From contig OZ024786.1 in the NCBI GenBank assembly GCA_964017065.1, positions 11,714,502-11,778,501 on the forward strand: DNA of 64,000 bases. Direction: 5' to 3'. The translations under genes and the position numbers were made by a program. Below are positions 1-12,877 of the stretch, in pieces (the stretch's first letter is position 1; each line of letters opens with the position of its first letter). Source of the stretch: Haliclona indistincta. Taxonomy: Eukaryota; Porifera; Demospongiae; Haplosclerida; Chalinidae. A model generated the notes under the pieces. That model was not told the DNA's origin. It saw only the letters and a program-made list of their open reading frames with translations, and ran no database searches.

Positions 1-65
1 GGATTAGTATAATGACTAACTAATGCAAAGATAGTGGTATGTCAAGGGTCTTGGGTTCTTTCTTA

Positions 66-299
66 TACCCCGTTCACACTGCACGTTAGAACCGGGCCGA
101 ACCGAACCGGGCCACACTTTATGATCAAAGTTCCGACACAACCGAACCGTGCTGGAAGCAGCCCACCTATGGTTGGTGTGCCGCGATGGTGCAGTTCAGT
201 TCAGTTGTAGCTCAGTTCAGTTGCGTTCATACTGTCAGAGATTTGCAACCGGGCCGGCCAGGTTCGGTTCTGTTTTAGCGCGTAGTGTGAACGCGGTAT
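66..299. repeat. Short TIR element (MITE-like)
   Basis: The ends are inverted copies: taccccgttcacactgcacg on the left and its near-complement cgcgtagtgtgaacgcggta on the right. Inside lie inverted CCGGGCC/GGTTCGG motifs. The element has no coding capacity. A TTCACACT terminus is also seen on the element at 23697. Confidence 0.6.
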
Positions 300-336
300 T
301 AGTCCAAGTTATCTTACAGTTGGTCGGAAATGTCCA

Positions 337-541
337 TCCATTCAATGCTGGTTAAATAAACAAGTGAATATAGCTGTATACCATAATAAGTTGATTGTCA
401 TTAATCTATGAACATTATATTTCATGTTACAAACAATCTAGCATATTGTAGCAGTTGTTTATCATTGGAGTCGTCCATCTGTCATTGTGTACAGCTATTA
501 ACATAATCATTCACTTGTTTATTTAACCAGAATTGAAAGGG
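337..541. repeat. Fold-back element
   Basis: The left arm reads ggttaaataaacaagtgaat and returns inverted as attcacttgtttatttaacc near 510-529. The weaker pairing extends outward through ccattcaatgctgg / ccagaattgaaagg. The arms enclose a loop of about 100 bp, and there is no ORF. Confidence 0.6.
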
Positions 542-1192
542 ATCTACTGGCGCCTCATTTCTGATAAACACTGTAAAATAATTATGGGATCATAATCATT
601 GCTGTGCTGTGTTTTAAACAGTTTATGTTTGAGTTGATAAAATTAAATATAATAATGGTACAAGTAATCGAAATAATTGCATGGTTGATAATCTGAACAT
701 TTAGGGCAATATGTTATGCCGCTGACACTTGGATGATGTACGTGACTCTTATTTGTGTGCCTTAATTGCTAAGTATACCCAGGCTAGCCTTAGCAGATGG
801 CCTGGTTCGCACATGCATATAACATCTGGTTAAAACGCTGATTCTTACCGTACTTTTCTCAGTGTTACTTGGCTATTCAAGTGGTGAGCAGAACGTATTA
901 ATTTGTTGCATAGAAAGGTTTTACAAAGCTGACGCTTGCTTGTGTTGAAAGTTTAGCTTTGTGTCCAGTACGTAACATTGTGCACCAGAAATAGTAACTA
1001 TCCCGCTAAGTCAGAGCAAGGGAAACACGTTCGTGCTTCTTAACTTAAATACGCTCATTCGCCTGCAGGCCGAAATATATAGGCTTGGGTGTGGGTATGA
1101 GACATAGTTTCATAGTTGGACATTCTCACCTATTATTGATTTTGTCTGTTTACAGTATGTAGTCTATGTACATTAGTTTTTTCCTCTGATAG
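542..1192. other. Intron or upstream DNA, nothing recognised
   Basis: No SRCR half exon, ORF with a family signature or clear repeat is visible. The preceding half-B exon expected for a continuing array is not here, so it lies left of the window or does not exist. Confidence 0.5.
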
Positions 1193-1354
1193 ATATTTGC
1201 AGTCATGGTGATGTCAGGTTGGTAGGTGGATCTGTTGAATTTGAGGGTCGTGTTGAAGTGTGCCTCCATGGAACATGGGGCACAGTGAGTGGTAGTGGAT
1301 GGAGTACTCAGGATGCTCAAGTGGTGTGCAGACAACTTGGCTTTAGTACAACTG
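1193..1354 (+). CDS. SRCR exon A1 (type a, unit 1)
   Basis: The exon codes for [26 protein letters not shown] and VVCRQLGF. The acceptor is tag before 1193 and the donor GTAAGC at 1355, both phase 1. The usual acidic pair after WGTV is replaced by SG, seen in no other copy here. Cysteine C2 is absent, as in all type-a halves. Confidence 0.9.
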
Positions 1355-2112
1355 GTAAGCAATAAGCATACATGTACATGTATAGCAAAAAATACTTGCA
1401 AATTACAGATTTGAATATGACCAAAGTGTATGAAGTATAGGCTGTGCAATTATTGATAGTAGCTACAATTTTTGCTATAATTATTATTTGCGTCTTGTAG
1501 ACTACTAATACAGCATCACAGAAAGCGGACTAATTTTCTGACGCAACTGAAATTGAGTGTAATATACAGTGCATAAAGTTCGTGCAGCTACATTTAGTTG
1601 ACTGCAGATAATAGATAATTTGTTTGTATAGCGGAAGCCAGATGTTCACATTACTCATTTAGAAGCTTTAGAAATTCAAAGGGTTATTTACTATGTGGAT
1701 TTTATAGTACTAACCCACTCATTAGCAGGCTGTGGAGAGCTTCATCTTTTGAAGAATCCAGTTTGCTAGTGATAGTCATTGAGGTGAAAATATCATGTAT
1801 TATAGCTACTAGCTTCAAAAATACCCTCAAAGTCAAATGAGAAAAAATTGAAATTGTATGTTTTGTTTGAGCAGTTAGTTTTCAGCTAGCATTAGGAAAT
1901 GCTTAGGTCAGAATAATGGAACAACTGACTGCATGATTACTTTCATTCCGGCATTAAAAATATACTTGTAACAGAGTTGTTTGATGTTACATTTAACTCG
2001 ATTGACAGAACTTGACTATCCTTTCCTTCTTCCTTTCCTTCTCTTTTCCCTTTCCTTCTCTTTTCCCTTTCTTTCTCCCTTCCATTTTTTCTCTTCCCTC
2101 CCTCTCTTTTAG
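1355..2112. other. Intron, nothing recognised
   Basis: This is an intron of 758 bp. It ends in a long pyrimidine run (2020-2110, cttttcccttt repeats) before the acceptor at 2111. No repeat or ORF of note was found. Confidence 0.5.
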
Positions 2113-2271
2113 GTGTAGTATCGTACACACATTCATTTTTTGGAGCTGGTACTGGTCCTACTCATCTCGTCGGTGTTGGATGTTTGGGATCTGAGAAATT
2201 TCTTGTCAACTGTACCTATTCTTTGACAAATTCTGATTACCACTCCGATGCTGGAGTGAGATGTGGAGCTC
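2113..2271 (+). CDS. SRCR exon B1 (type a, unit 1)
   Basis: The exon codes for FFGAGTGPTHL, GCLGSE and SDAGVRC. Two usual positions differ: GPI is GPT, and the acidic residues before the first cysteine are VG. C7 is absent. The exon is phase 1 on both sides, with donor GTGAGT at 2272. Confidence 0.9.
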
Positions 2272-2342
2272 GTGAGTTGTTTTTTTAATGAAAAATAACT
2301 CTGATAAAGTTTTTTCAACATTTATTTCTTTGTTTACTTTTT

Positions 2343-2500
<158 letters not shown>

Positions 2501-2505
2501 CACAG

Positions 2506-2673
2506 CTCCTGTTAACTGCACTAATGGTGTGATCAGACTAGTGAATGGAGCCAGTCCTAACCAGGGTCGTGTTGAGATGTGCTGGAACAGAGCATGGGGC
2601 ACCATCACTGATGATGGATGGAGTGTAGTGGATGCCAGAGTGGTCTGCCGAGAACTGGGATATACTACCATTG
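2506..2673 (+). CDS. SRCR exon A2 (type b, unit 1)
   Basis: The exon codes for [28 protein letters not shown] and VVCRELGY. Type b is recognised by [10 protein letters not shown] and RELGY, shared with A10 and A18. C2 is replaced by Thr. Donor GTTAGT at 2674. Confidence 0.92.
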
Positions 2674-3501
2674 GTTAGTAGTAGAGCCTGAGCACTACTG
2701 TATGACATGCACGCAACGTTGTATAACAAATCACCCAGATGCATGCAGTATATAAATTGATATTAAAATTTAGACATTAATTGTTAAGTCTGGTTTGATT
2801 TCAACCCGGATTCGACCTGGGTTCCTGTGCAGACATTCCTTATGTCTCATAGGCTTTTCTGAAGTGGATTGTATAATCTAGTTGTGACTTTCCTACCAGT
2901 GGGAACTGAATAGCCAGTGCTAGCTGACGTTGAAGAGTCTTTAATTTTTTGCTAAGAAGAGTCCTAGCATGAAGCTTAGCAAGATTTGTGACATCATTTT
3001 GCATTAGTAGGATATTTTGTTCTATTGTGCCAAGATATTTTCTGGATTAGACAAGAACAATATTGACATTATCGATAAGTGCAGTGTGCTGTGCGAATAA
3101 TATTATGTACACAATATTGAATAAATTAATATTAGTATCAGTGACTCTTGTTACAATAGCAGTACTATAGTAGACTTTAGACTGCGAGTAAATTGGTGAG
3201 TATTATACAGTAGACATTTGAGTAAACTTTACACTTTAAATTAGATTTGGTGTATAATTTATAATACTTGCCGAGCAAAGCAAAGAATCTAATCTTGGTA
3301 CCATGGAGCGTCGTCTGTATCTTGTATGTATTTATATTTATGTCATGCTTAGGAATACAATTAACACCCAGTGGTGCCAAGGCCAAACTGCAGGCTTCGC
3401 AATGCAATTCCTACGAATCGCACCTTCTTGTATGATTATAATCATTCTAGAGCAGTCTGTTCTAGAGGTTCTTTTTATTTTCATTATGTTTTGTACTCTA
3501 G
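2674..3501. other. Intron, nothing recognised
   Basis: This AT-rich intron is 828 bp long. The stretch near 3290-3420 (around atgcttaggaatacaatt) resembles 52850-52890 and may be an old dispersed repeat. An ATG-initiated frame runs from 3303 into exon B2 but is intronic upstream of 3502. Confidence 0.4.
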
Positions 3502-3669
3502 GTGCTATTGCAAGGTCTAATGCATTCTATGGTCGAGGCACTGGTCCTATTCACAGAGATAGAGTCACTTGTACTGGACAAGAGACAAGATTGAGAGACT
3601 GCACGTTCTTTACTCCAGATTCCTTTGACTATCATCATGAAGACGCTGGTGTTCATTGCCACATTATAG
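3502..3669 (+). CDS. SRCR exon B2 (type b, unit 1)
   Basis: The exon codes for [22 protein letters not shown] and HEDAGVHC. It is nearly identical to B10 at 22307. C7 is absent (FDYHHED). Acceptor ctctag before 3502, donor GTACAG at 3670. Confidence 0.92.
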
Positions 3670-4213
3670 GTACAGGAAAGTGAAAATTAGTGCATCTGAT
3701 TACCAATAATAGCAATGACGACACTGTTCAAATGTTGGTCATTTGTTACTAAACTGTATATTCTCACCAGTGAAACAAGTTGATTAGTTTTGATAGCATA
3801 TGATGAGCCTCTAGACATCCAGTGGTAGAAAATGTCCAACAACTACCACTCACACCCTGAAAACAGTAACAGACAAAAATCAACCACTGTACTGAACATA
3901 GATCCAATTTACATACACATTTATGAGCTACAAGACGCTTATTAATTTATGCAAAATGGTTTAACATTACTTTCTAGCCTCAAACATAGAACGTGGTACC
4001 AAACTGGGTACATGCATGTAATACACATGAAAAAATAAATTATTTGTCTACACAGTATCTGTACACGTATTTAGAAACATTCTTTACATTTGTATCACTA
4101 TTATACTTTGACAGAGTCAGTGTTTTTTGCCAGATACTGTTCTTTGAATATCATGTATAATTAATTTTGTTACTGATTTGTACATTTTCATGTCATAAGC
4201 TAGCTAAGCTGTT
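3670..4213. other. Intron, nothing recognised
   Basis: AT-rich sequence without repeats or ORFs that I can assign, followed by the small hairpin element at 4214. Confidence 0.4.
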
Positions 4214-4314
4214 GATAGACCTTTTCCATTAAAGCGTTGGTATGCGTAGAATCTAATCACGCCACGAGTGGAGTACTTTTTTCGTACCATGGACGTTAAT
4301 GGGAAAGGTCTATC
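4214..4314. repeat. Short hairpin element
   Basis: gatagaccttttccattaaa on the left returns as an inverted copy ending aatgggaaaggtctatc, with a further pairing of ttggtatgcg and cgtaccatgg. It is about 101 nt and may be a miniature fold-back transposon. Confidence 0.65.
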
Positions 4315-4359
4315 GCCGAATTCTTAGACTGTTAAGGAAACTGAATCTTTTTACCACAG

Positions 4360-4521
4360 ACAATTGTACTCATAGTGACATAAGGCTACTGAATGGTACA
4401 GTTCCCTCTGAGGGACGTGTTGAGGTGTGTATTGGAGGAGTATGGGGAACAGTAGCAAGTGATTTTTGGGACTCTCGTGATGCCAGAGTGGTTTGTGGAC
4501 AACTGGGCTACTCTACTCGTT
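4360..4521 (+). CDS. SRCR exon A3 (type c, unit 1)
   Basis: The exon codes for [30 protein letters not shown] and VVCGQLGY. Type c is marked by [10 protein letters not shown] and by CGQLG in place of CRQLG. C2 is replaced by Ala. Donor GTAAGT at 4522. Confidence 0.92.
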
Positions 4522-4878
4522 GTAAGTACAGTGTAACTCATTCATGCACAATCACAACAAATTTAATGCGGTGGAGCCTCACAGAAGCAGATAACATTGA
4601 GACAGTAAACTTGTTCACGGTGTTCACATTTCAAGGACTAAGATATATACTGGAGTGGATTTTTTGCACTCTTAAGGCAATTATTCAGTAGTTCAGATTA
4701 GCTAGATAGCTGCTATGCTACTTTGCTGGATGTTACATTTGCATAAAAACGAACAAGTTGTGCATTCATGAGTACCGATTCGATGCGCATCGATGCCTCC
4801 ATGTGAAAGGCCTTAAATAATTTAACGTGTTAATGAAATTACTGTTCCTTGTTAATATCTCTCCCCTCTCTCCCACAG

Positions 4879-5064
4879 TTGCTGTAGCAGTACCCAATAC
4901 TCGATACTCTTCTCGATTCCCTCCTAACCATGCTATCCCTATAATCATGGACAATGTAGCTTGTACTGGTAGTGAGACACAGCTTGTGAACTGTTCATAT
5001 GATTCTAATACCTTGGAAGACTCTCATTTTGAAGATGCTGGTGTACGATGCTTTAGTGAAAATG
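4879..5064 (+). CDS. SRCR exon B3 (type c, unit 1)
   Basis: The exon codes for PNHAIPIIMDNV, ACTGSE and HFEDAGVRC. In type c the FGxGxGPI loop is replaced by PNHAIPI. This copy is 12 nt longer than B19, with extra residues around RYSSRFPP. C7 is absent. Acceptor cccacag, donor GTAACA. Confidence 0.9.
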
Positions 5065-5232
5065 GTAACAAAACTTGAAAAATTAATTTTTTAAAGAATA
5101 ATTACGTGCTATTTTAATTGCTTAAATTCACCCATAAGTGATTTTATTCACCCATAAGAATGATAAGTGATTTTACTTTAGAGCATTTTTACTATACATT
5201 GTAGATTGAGAAATGTTCTTTATACTTGCTAA

Positions 5233-5998
<766 letters not shown>

Positions 5999-6166
5999 GT
6001 GTTCTTGTGTTCAGTAGTGCTTACTTTGGTCAGGGAGCTGGACCGATCCTTCTTGACAACATGAGATGTATTGGGAACGAACCTAATATACTGGACTGCC
6101 CAATTGGTCCTAGTTCACGTGTTTGTGGTCACTTTGAAGATGCTGGAGTGAGATGCAGAGCTGGAG
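5999..6166 (+). CDS. SRCR exon B4 (type d, unit 1)
   Basis: The exon codes for [21 protein letters not shown] and [13 protein letters not shown]7 (the Cys of CGH) is present, partnering C2 in A4. Acceptor tatag before 5999, donor GTGAGC at 6167. Confidence 0.93.
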
Positions 6167-6362
6167 GTGAGCACATTCTCACACTTGCTCACTCATTTGC
6201 ATGCAGTCACACACATTATAATTGCAGTATCCACATAATAGTACCAAGTCTCACTAATCACATTATCGTAGCCACTCACCATGCATTTATCCCAATGCAC
6301 AATCTGCACAATATTATAACTCGGTGTCTTACTACTGAGTCATCAGAATGACGACAAGTATG

Positions 6363-6461
6363 GGTTAACCCATGGCTACCGAGGCGGTACGCAATATAAC
6401 TGAGGGTAGTAAAATCAATCTCCGAGGTTATATCACGTACAGCCGAGGTGCCATAGGTTAA
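6363..6461. repeat. Short inverted repeat
   Basis: gttaacccatggctaccgag pairs with an inverted copy ending gtgccataggttaac. Both arms contain a tataac(c/t)(t/g)gagg-type box. It is about 100 nt and sits in the B4-A5 intron. Confidence 0.55.
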
Positions 6462-6603
6462 CCATTTTGTAGCCCAGAAGCTCGATAATACTGAGGTGTT
6501 TATTAACAAAGACGGTAATCGAGAATTCTGCATGTGCATGCTATACTGTTAAAAATTGGATGTTTGGTGACACCCATGTTCGTATCCACAATGTGTTGAT
6601 TAA

Positions 6604-6774
<171 letters not shown>

Positions 6775-7035
6775 TAGTGGAGTATAAATACATGGACACT
6801 ATTTTTCTGTGCTTTCATTTTATGATCAGTTGCCTTTGAAATCTTAATGAAGATTTTTAGCCAAGCCCTCCCAAAAAGTATTGATATCTACTGAATATTG
6901 CATAATGCGATTGCAAATTTTGTCTAACAGAATGAGTATTCTGCCAAACTTTGTTTAAAAGATGTTTAAAAGTCCCTCATAACTATCCTTCCTCTTTCTT
7001 TTTTCTCTCTCTTCTCTTGTCCTTCCTTATTCCAG

Positions 7036-7203
7036 TTGTAATTCCATTCAGAAGTGCATATTTCGGCCAGGGCTATGTTCCCATAGCTATTAACAATCTT
7101 CGTTGCAATGGGTCTGAATCAGGATTACTTAGTTGTCCTCATACCACCAACACACGGTACTGTGGTCACTATGAAGATGCTGGTGTAGCCTGCCTCAATG
7201 CAA
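7036..7203 (+). CDS. SRCR exon B5 (type e, unit 1)
   Basis: The exon codes for AYFGQGYVPIAINNL, RCNGSE and YCGHYEDAGVAC. C7 is present. Type e has AINN where other types have an acidic LDD. Acceptor ttccag, donor GTATGT at 7204. Confidence 0.93.
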
Positions 7204-9596
7204 GTATGTACAAATGTTTTATATATTTTTGTACAGCATGCAATGCTAAAACTTGCTGAGAATGTTCTTGTAGCATTCTTTAGTGCTGTTGTGGAGTTAG
7301 AAGAGCCTACATCACTTGTAGTTGTAGTTATTATTGCTGACATGACTAGTGGTCATTTGTGGCAAATAGCTAACTTAAAAAGAGTTTCCTTGTGAGTTAA
7401 GAAAAATGGCTTAGGATTCTACTTGCACAAACATTTTGCTCTTAACATATCCTGAAGCTAAAATCTTATGCATAACAAATTATGAGCTAGAAATGTACCA
7501 AAAACTGGAGATTTTAGATGCCCAAAGTTTTTAGAACTGAACTTGCTTATCTTTTATAGTTAAGAAATAATTATTATTTATGCCATGTATAGCTAAACAC
7601 TTATGTTCTTAGTTCATCCAAAATCAGTGCTATAACTCTTAACATAATTATACGTGCAAGCAAACGTTGAAGACGAGCAAGACTAGTGGTCGCTTCAGGT
7701 TCTGTGCCGCACTAATGATATTCATTGTTCATTGATGACGCATTCCTTGCGTGCTGTGCCGCTCCACATTGACCACTGCACGTTGACCAGTGAGCAAGCA
7801 GCGACGATCCCGCGCATTGTTCTCGTTTCATGCCAATGTTTCGGCGCTACCTTTCGCCTACTAAGTTCTGGATAGTCGCTGTTAGCTATCTACATTAGCC
7901 CAAGCTGCGAAATGGTGGGTCCGTGGGACGTCATGCAAATTGTTATGATGTCACAAACATGGCGCTACTGTATTAGCCTCAATTGAGAGAACGCCTGGTA
8001 ACTCAACAATCAAAATTTTTCTTGCACTTGACCTTGCAAACTCTATAAATGAAATATAAGTGGCAACAAAGTTTGGTACACTTTCTAGTGGCAGAACACT
8101 AAATATTTTATAAGTGGCAGTTCTAAGCTGGAAGCACTGTAATTATTGCATGCTAGTAAGAATTTAGAGAGCAAGTACTGCATATACTTCAGTGTAGTTT
8201 AGTAAGATATGCTCTTACAGAGATCCGCTACTGCAGTATAAAATGCAGGCTTCTGTTTTTGCAAGTGTTGTCTATTACTTTTTATATGGTCATCCGTATA
8301 GACCAGTTGGGTGCTAATAGTTGACTGCAAAAATTCTAAGGAAAAATTCATAAACTGCCATTTTGAGGACTAGCTGGTTGAAAGACTGTCAAGAAAAGCG
8401 TGGAAAACATTTTTTGTAGTTCTTGAGTGATGCCAAGTGAAGATGAGCTTGGAACAGCTCCACTTGATTGTAGTCAAAACTCACACTTGCGACTTGCAGT
8501 GCCCATAATTATTATCAATGGTAAGCCATAGAGACAGTGAAGTGACCTTCGATAGAACGTCAAGATATCAGTAATTACTCCAAAGACCCTAGAAGTGTCG
8601 AGCACGTTTTATTACCAGGTATTTAGTATGGATCTAAACTCTGGAGCATTTCTAACTCTCTTTTCCAACTTTTTCTTTGACGATAGTGAGCCCCCTTTAG
8701 TTGAGTAAGACCCAAGAGTATCAGCAAATTGCTCCTGTTTGTATTATATACTATGCCCCAAAATCGGCAGCCAAAGTCATGCATGGCAACGATGACGTGA
8801 ATTAGAAATTATTGTTGTCAGTTGTTAGGGCCCAACCAGTCTATACAGATTTGTTATTGGTTTATTTATAATTATTACCAGTGCGCAGTATGCGCGAGGG
8901 TTATGCGTTTGTGTCCGTCTGTGTATGTACGTACGTATATGTGTGTGTGTGTGTCGTCAAAAAACACGCTTGTTTACGTCTCACCGCTCGAAAATCTCCA
9001 CAAAAACACTCTCTGCAGCTTCTCCACTGAATTTATAGTCATATGAAGACGTTTTCTGTGCTGGCAAGCCTTGCTCGAGTGGCCAATCCATGGCTTTCTA
9101 AAGCTACGTGTCCTTGTAAGAGAACTTTACGGTATTGTGGGTGTGTCACCCAACCTCCTATCCATATCGACGTCCTCGCTCAGTCTCAATTTATCTGGAG
9201 CTGTCTATGGACTAGCTGTTGCAGTAATGCTGGAGTAGTCGTGTACTAACTCAGCGCATGGGTATGCGTTCATTAGTTGTTGATATAGACTTACATATTT
9301 TCGAAGGTTGAGGTTCAGGCAGTGATTATGTGTAGGAAGTTGTGACAATATACTCACGAGTTTATGAAGATCGTATAGAGACAAATGTTGCATCATGATC
9401 AGAATAGGATAATAAAGGTGCATAAACAATTAAGTTTACACGTCTGACTTCTTCAAACACTATTGTGTATACTAAACGAATACATGCATGGGTTAGCGCA
9501 CAGGTATGTGTTCCATTGAACTCTAGTTTTTACATGCAGTATTCCTTGTGTAATTTGTGTACAATGTTGTGATGGTTAATCTTCTGTTCAATACAG
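7204..9596. other. Intron, 2.4 kb, with one MITE
   Basis: The interval between B5 and A6 holds the inverted-repeat element at 8293-8848 and otherwise unassigned AT-rich DNA. Short frames at 8822-9249 show no family signature. Confidence 0.5.
8293..8848. repeat. TIR element (MITE-like)
   Basis: The left end ccgtatagaccagttgggtg returns inverted on the right (cccaaccagtctatacag), and inner bases also pair (gctaatagttgac with gtcagttgttag). About 556 bp, non-coding. Confidence 0.6.
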
Positions 9597-9758
9597 GTTT
9601 GTGTCAGGATGGTGAGGTGAGGTTAGTTGGAGGTAGTTCACCATCTGAAGGTCGTGTGGAGTACTGTCAGGGAAGTGTGTGGGGTACAATATGTGATAGT
9701 CTCTGGGACAGAAATGATGCTCAAGTAGTCTGTAGACAACTTGGTCTACCCACAACAT
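9597..9758 (+). CDS. SRCR exon A6 (type f, unit 1)
   Basis: The exon codes for [29 protein letters not shown] and VVCRQLGLP. The VEYCQG variant marks type f. C2 is present. Acceptor acag before 9597, donor GTAAGA at 9759. Confidence 0.93.
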
Positions 9759-9774
9759 GTAAGAATACATAATA

Positions 9775-9917
9775 GTTAGAGAGCGCATCCGAGGATCTGC
9801 GCAATTTAGAAACCCGAGAGCCGTTGCTATATAGCGTCCGAGCGTAGCGAGGGCACTATGGTAACGGCGCGAGGGCTTCTAGATCGTGTATAGATCCGAT
9901 TGGATGCACTGTCTAAC
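9775..9917. repeat. GTTAGA-type hairpin element
   Basis: gttagagagcgcatccgagg pairs with the inverted ccgattggatgcactgtctaac end. The centre contains cgtccgagcgtagcgagg, a core seen in sister hairpins at 32421 and, inverted, 20807. Confidence 0.6.
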
Positions 9918-9987
9918 TGATTTAGACCATAGCAACAGCAAACTGAAACGATGCGAACGACGAGCAAAGACACGCGAACACTGTTAA

Positions 9988-10954
9988 CAAAAGAAAATTA
10001 AAAAGATTTCTATCGAAATCAAAAGGATGTAGGGTTGTGAAATCTACCACTGGTCAACAATGTAAACTAACAAGGAACAAGCATGGAATGGTAACACGAT
10101 TGACTTGCTAACAGACCATAGATCCCTACATCAGTGGCTGCTGTAGTTGACTATAGCTAGTTCAGCTTAGCTTGTTGCTGTTGACTGACACCTGACGTGC
10201 ATTCAGCTTGTGACAGCTTATGTACAGCCACTGATGTAGGGATCTATGGTCTGTTAACAAGTCAATCGTGTTACCATTCCATGCTTGTTCCTTGTTAGTT
10301 TACATTGTTGACCAGTGGTAGATTTCACAACCCTACATCATTTTGATTTCGATGGAAATCTTTTTAATTTTCTTGTTTGTGTCCTTTTTTTCTTTTTCAG
10401 TGAAGGACAGTTCAATATCATGCAATTACTGTGCCATCTTTGTTTCCACCATTGGTTTGGTTTTCCTGTTGTTGATGGCTTTTCTTTATTATTAACAATT
10501 TTAAACTTGTAGCTAAATAATTGTTATGCTGTAGATATCAGCTCGCCTACGCATGCATGAATACATGCAGTGCATACGAGCCCCGCCCACACCTGTTTAC
10601 GGATGTTATAATTATCTGGCAAGGCAGAATGGTGATTCTGCGCTTGCTAGCTTACCGTTCTTCGAAGACTCCAGACAAATATGTGTTCTCCGTGATATAT
10701 ACGGCGTGGCGATACTCAAGATTGTGCTTGGTCACGTGCGCTAACCACAGCTTGGTCACGTGCGTATTGCGCAATCACTATAATTATTAATGGCGTCTAA
10801 CACTTAGCTGACAATGGATCACGATCGAGAAATCGCGGAATTTATATCGCCGTTTCGCTAAAAACTAAGTTCAAAAGGCACATGCCAGGAGAATTTCACG
10901 ACTGTTCGTGGGTGTTTTGGTCTCGGCACTGCTCACGTAAAGGTGCTAGGCGAG

Positions 10955-10989
<35 letters not shown>

Positions 10990-11243
10990 AGAAGAAAGAA
11001 GAAAACGAAGATGACGAAACTCGATTTTCACCATTTCCAGGTTCGTCACTTTAGTAACAATCTCGAGCAATCTCCTTGCTACTGTAAGATGGGGCAACGC
11101 CAGGTAGCAGATTTAAGTGTCTTTGGACGTATAAAATTCATCACCAGGCGAAATATCAGCGTTTGAACGCTAATACATTGTATGTAGCCGCCATCTTGTT
11201 TTCTCGTTCAACCCTACATAGGGAGACACTACCGTGTCTCTCT
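9988..11243 (-). mobile_element. HF-A1 hairpin/fold-back element
   Basis: In reverse orientation the fold-back lies left (9988-10375) and the hairpin right (11221-11243, arms gggagacac / gtgtctctc around tacc). Just inside the hairpin are the CCCTACAT box and gtagccgccatcttg (YY1-like site, inverted). A GAAA run at 10964-10990 occupies the purine tract. The end reads CTAA followed by T. No coding capacity; the frame at 10882-11166 is a by-product of the GAAA run. Confidence 0.8.
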
Positions 11244-11485
11244 AATATTCAGTTGAACTCCGCGCACAGAACCGTAATCTGCGCCGTGTAGTGGATTCCA
11301 TTATGAGGTCGCGGCAGTGGCGGGATTCCATTATGAGATTTATAGACCCGCAGCTACGCAACCTGATTGGTCAACATCGCTTAGCTGTGGTCTAAACAAC
11401 TTTATGTACACACATACATAATATGTAACTGCCTTTTTGATTTCGATTACTTTTCACTCTCTCTTCATCTATCACTTACTCACAG

Positions 11486-11650
11486 TTGCCATTGTTCGCA
11501 TTCATGTGTTCTTTGGTCACGGACGAGGCCCTGTATTCCTTAATCGCTTGAGGTGTACTGGTCAAGAGCCCAATATCAGCAGTTGCAGTGCAAGTTCATA
11601 TACGTACTGTTCTCACTCTGAAGATGCTGGAGTTACTTGCAGTTCAACAC
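11486..11650 (+). CDS. SRCR exon B6 (type f, unit 1)
   Basis: The exon codes for FFGHGRGPVFLNRL, RCTGQEPN and YCSHSEDAGVTC. C7 is present. Acceptor cacag, donor GTAAGT at 11651. Confidence 0.93.
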
Positions 11651-11705
11651 GTAAGTATGATAGAGCTTGCACGAATGTTTAGATACAGTTAAATTTAAAT
11701 AATAA

Positions 11706-11930
<225 letters not shown>

Positions 11931-11950
11931 TAGTAATATGCATTTTACAG

Positions 11951-12280
11951 TTGCTCAAGCATTTACTAATGCACGTTTTGGACAAGGTACTGGACCAATT
12001 CATTTGGACGATGTTTTGTGCACTGGTAGAGAAACTCATCTACAAAATTGTACTCACTCACAAGATGCTAGCGAGGACTACCATTATGAGGATGCTAGTG
12101 TGAGGTGCTTCCAATCAGGAGAGTGTGTGACAGGAGAATTGCGGCTAGCTGGTGGTAATGGTGAATCTTCAGGAAGAGTGGAGGTGTGTTTGGGCGGAGT
12201 CTGGGGCACAGTGGCTGGTGACTTCTGGGATGATAGAGATGCTAGTGTAGTCTGTGGACAACTGGGCTTCAGCAGAAATC
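11951..12280 (+). CDS. SRCR fused exon B7+A8 (end of g, start of h, unit 1)
   Basis: One 330-nt exon codes for the end of domain g ([27 protein letters not shown]) and runs straight into the start of domain h ([38 protein letters not shown]). The intron that separates every other B half from the next A half is missing. Both domains lack the C2/C7 pair. Confidence 0.93.
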
Positions 12281-12346
12281 GTAAGAATATTAATGTAATA
12301 TTCATTTATCTCTTCGCATAATGCTTTCTCTCTTCCTTGCTTTTAG

Positions 12347-12508
12347 AGTCTATTGCACGCTCATCAGCAATCTTTGGTCAAGGAACTGTTCCTATTTTGA
12401 TGGATGATGTTCAATGTGTTGGTACTGAGCCAAAACTAATAAACTGTATATTTGATCCTGACGCATCAGAAGATTATCATTTTGAAGATGCCGGAGTAAC
12501 TTGCTTTG
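12347..12508 (+). CDS. SRCR exon B8 (type h, unit 1)
   Basis: The exon codes for SAIFGQGTVPILMDDV, CVGTEPK and HFEDAGVTCF. GPI is VPI. C7 is absent. It closes unit 1 and ends 9 nt earlier than its counterpart B16. Donor GTAAGC at 12509. Confidence 0.92.
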
Positions 12509-12715
12509 GTAAGCTGCTGTGCAATATGGGGCAAGTGTATGTTGTATCAGACACTATGTATGTGTAGTTTTAGAGATATACCTATACTCGCAATTTTAAC
12601 AGGCAAAATTAAGGTGTCAAAAATGCTTAAAATTATTGTGAAGACCGTCTTGCTTGCTACAGCACAGCCAACTCAGTTTATACAACTAGATATAGTTTTG
12701 TTTTTCTTCTGTTAG

Positions 12716-12877
12716 ATCCTTGTAGCCATGGTGATGTCAGGCTAGTGCGAGGGGCTGTAGAATATGAAGGTCGTGTTGAGGTGTGTCTCAATGGAACATG
12801 GGGTACAGTGACTGATGATGGATGGAGTACTCTGGATGCCCAAGTGGTGTGTAGACAACTGGGATATAGTACAACTG
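12716..12877 (+). CDS. SRCR exon A9 (type a, unit 2)
   Basis: The exon codes for [29 protein letters not shown] and VVCRQLGY. It opens the second unit. LVGG is LVRG here. C2 is replaced by Thr. Acceptor gttag, donor GTAAGA. Confidence 0.92.

Noticed and set aside
3303..3683. ATG-initiated frame ending in exon B2, as a possible gene start
   Set aside because: The part before 3502 shows no SRCR or signal-peptide character, and a good acceptor sits at the expected position.
7900..7980. Possible tRNA or small RNA gene in the large B5-A6 intron
   Set aside because: No cloverleaf, A/B box pair or terminator could be traced by eye.
12084..12305. Minus-strand frames over SRCR exons (also 1150-1449, 9588-9788, 44471-44668 and 63647-63841)
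   Set aside because: Antisense shadows of conserved exons; the same shadow recurs with each paralogous exon.
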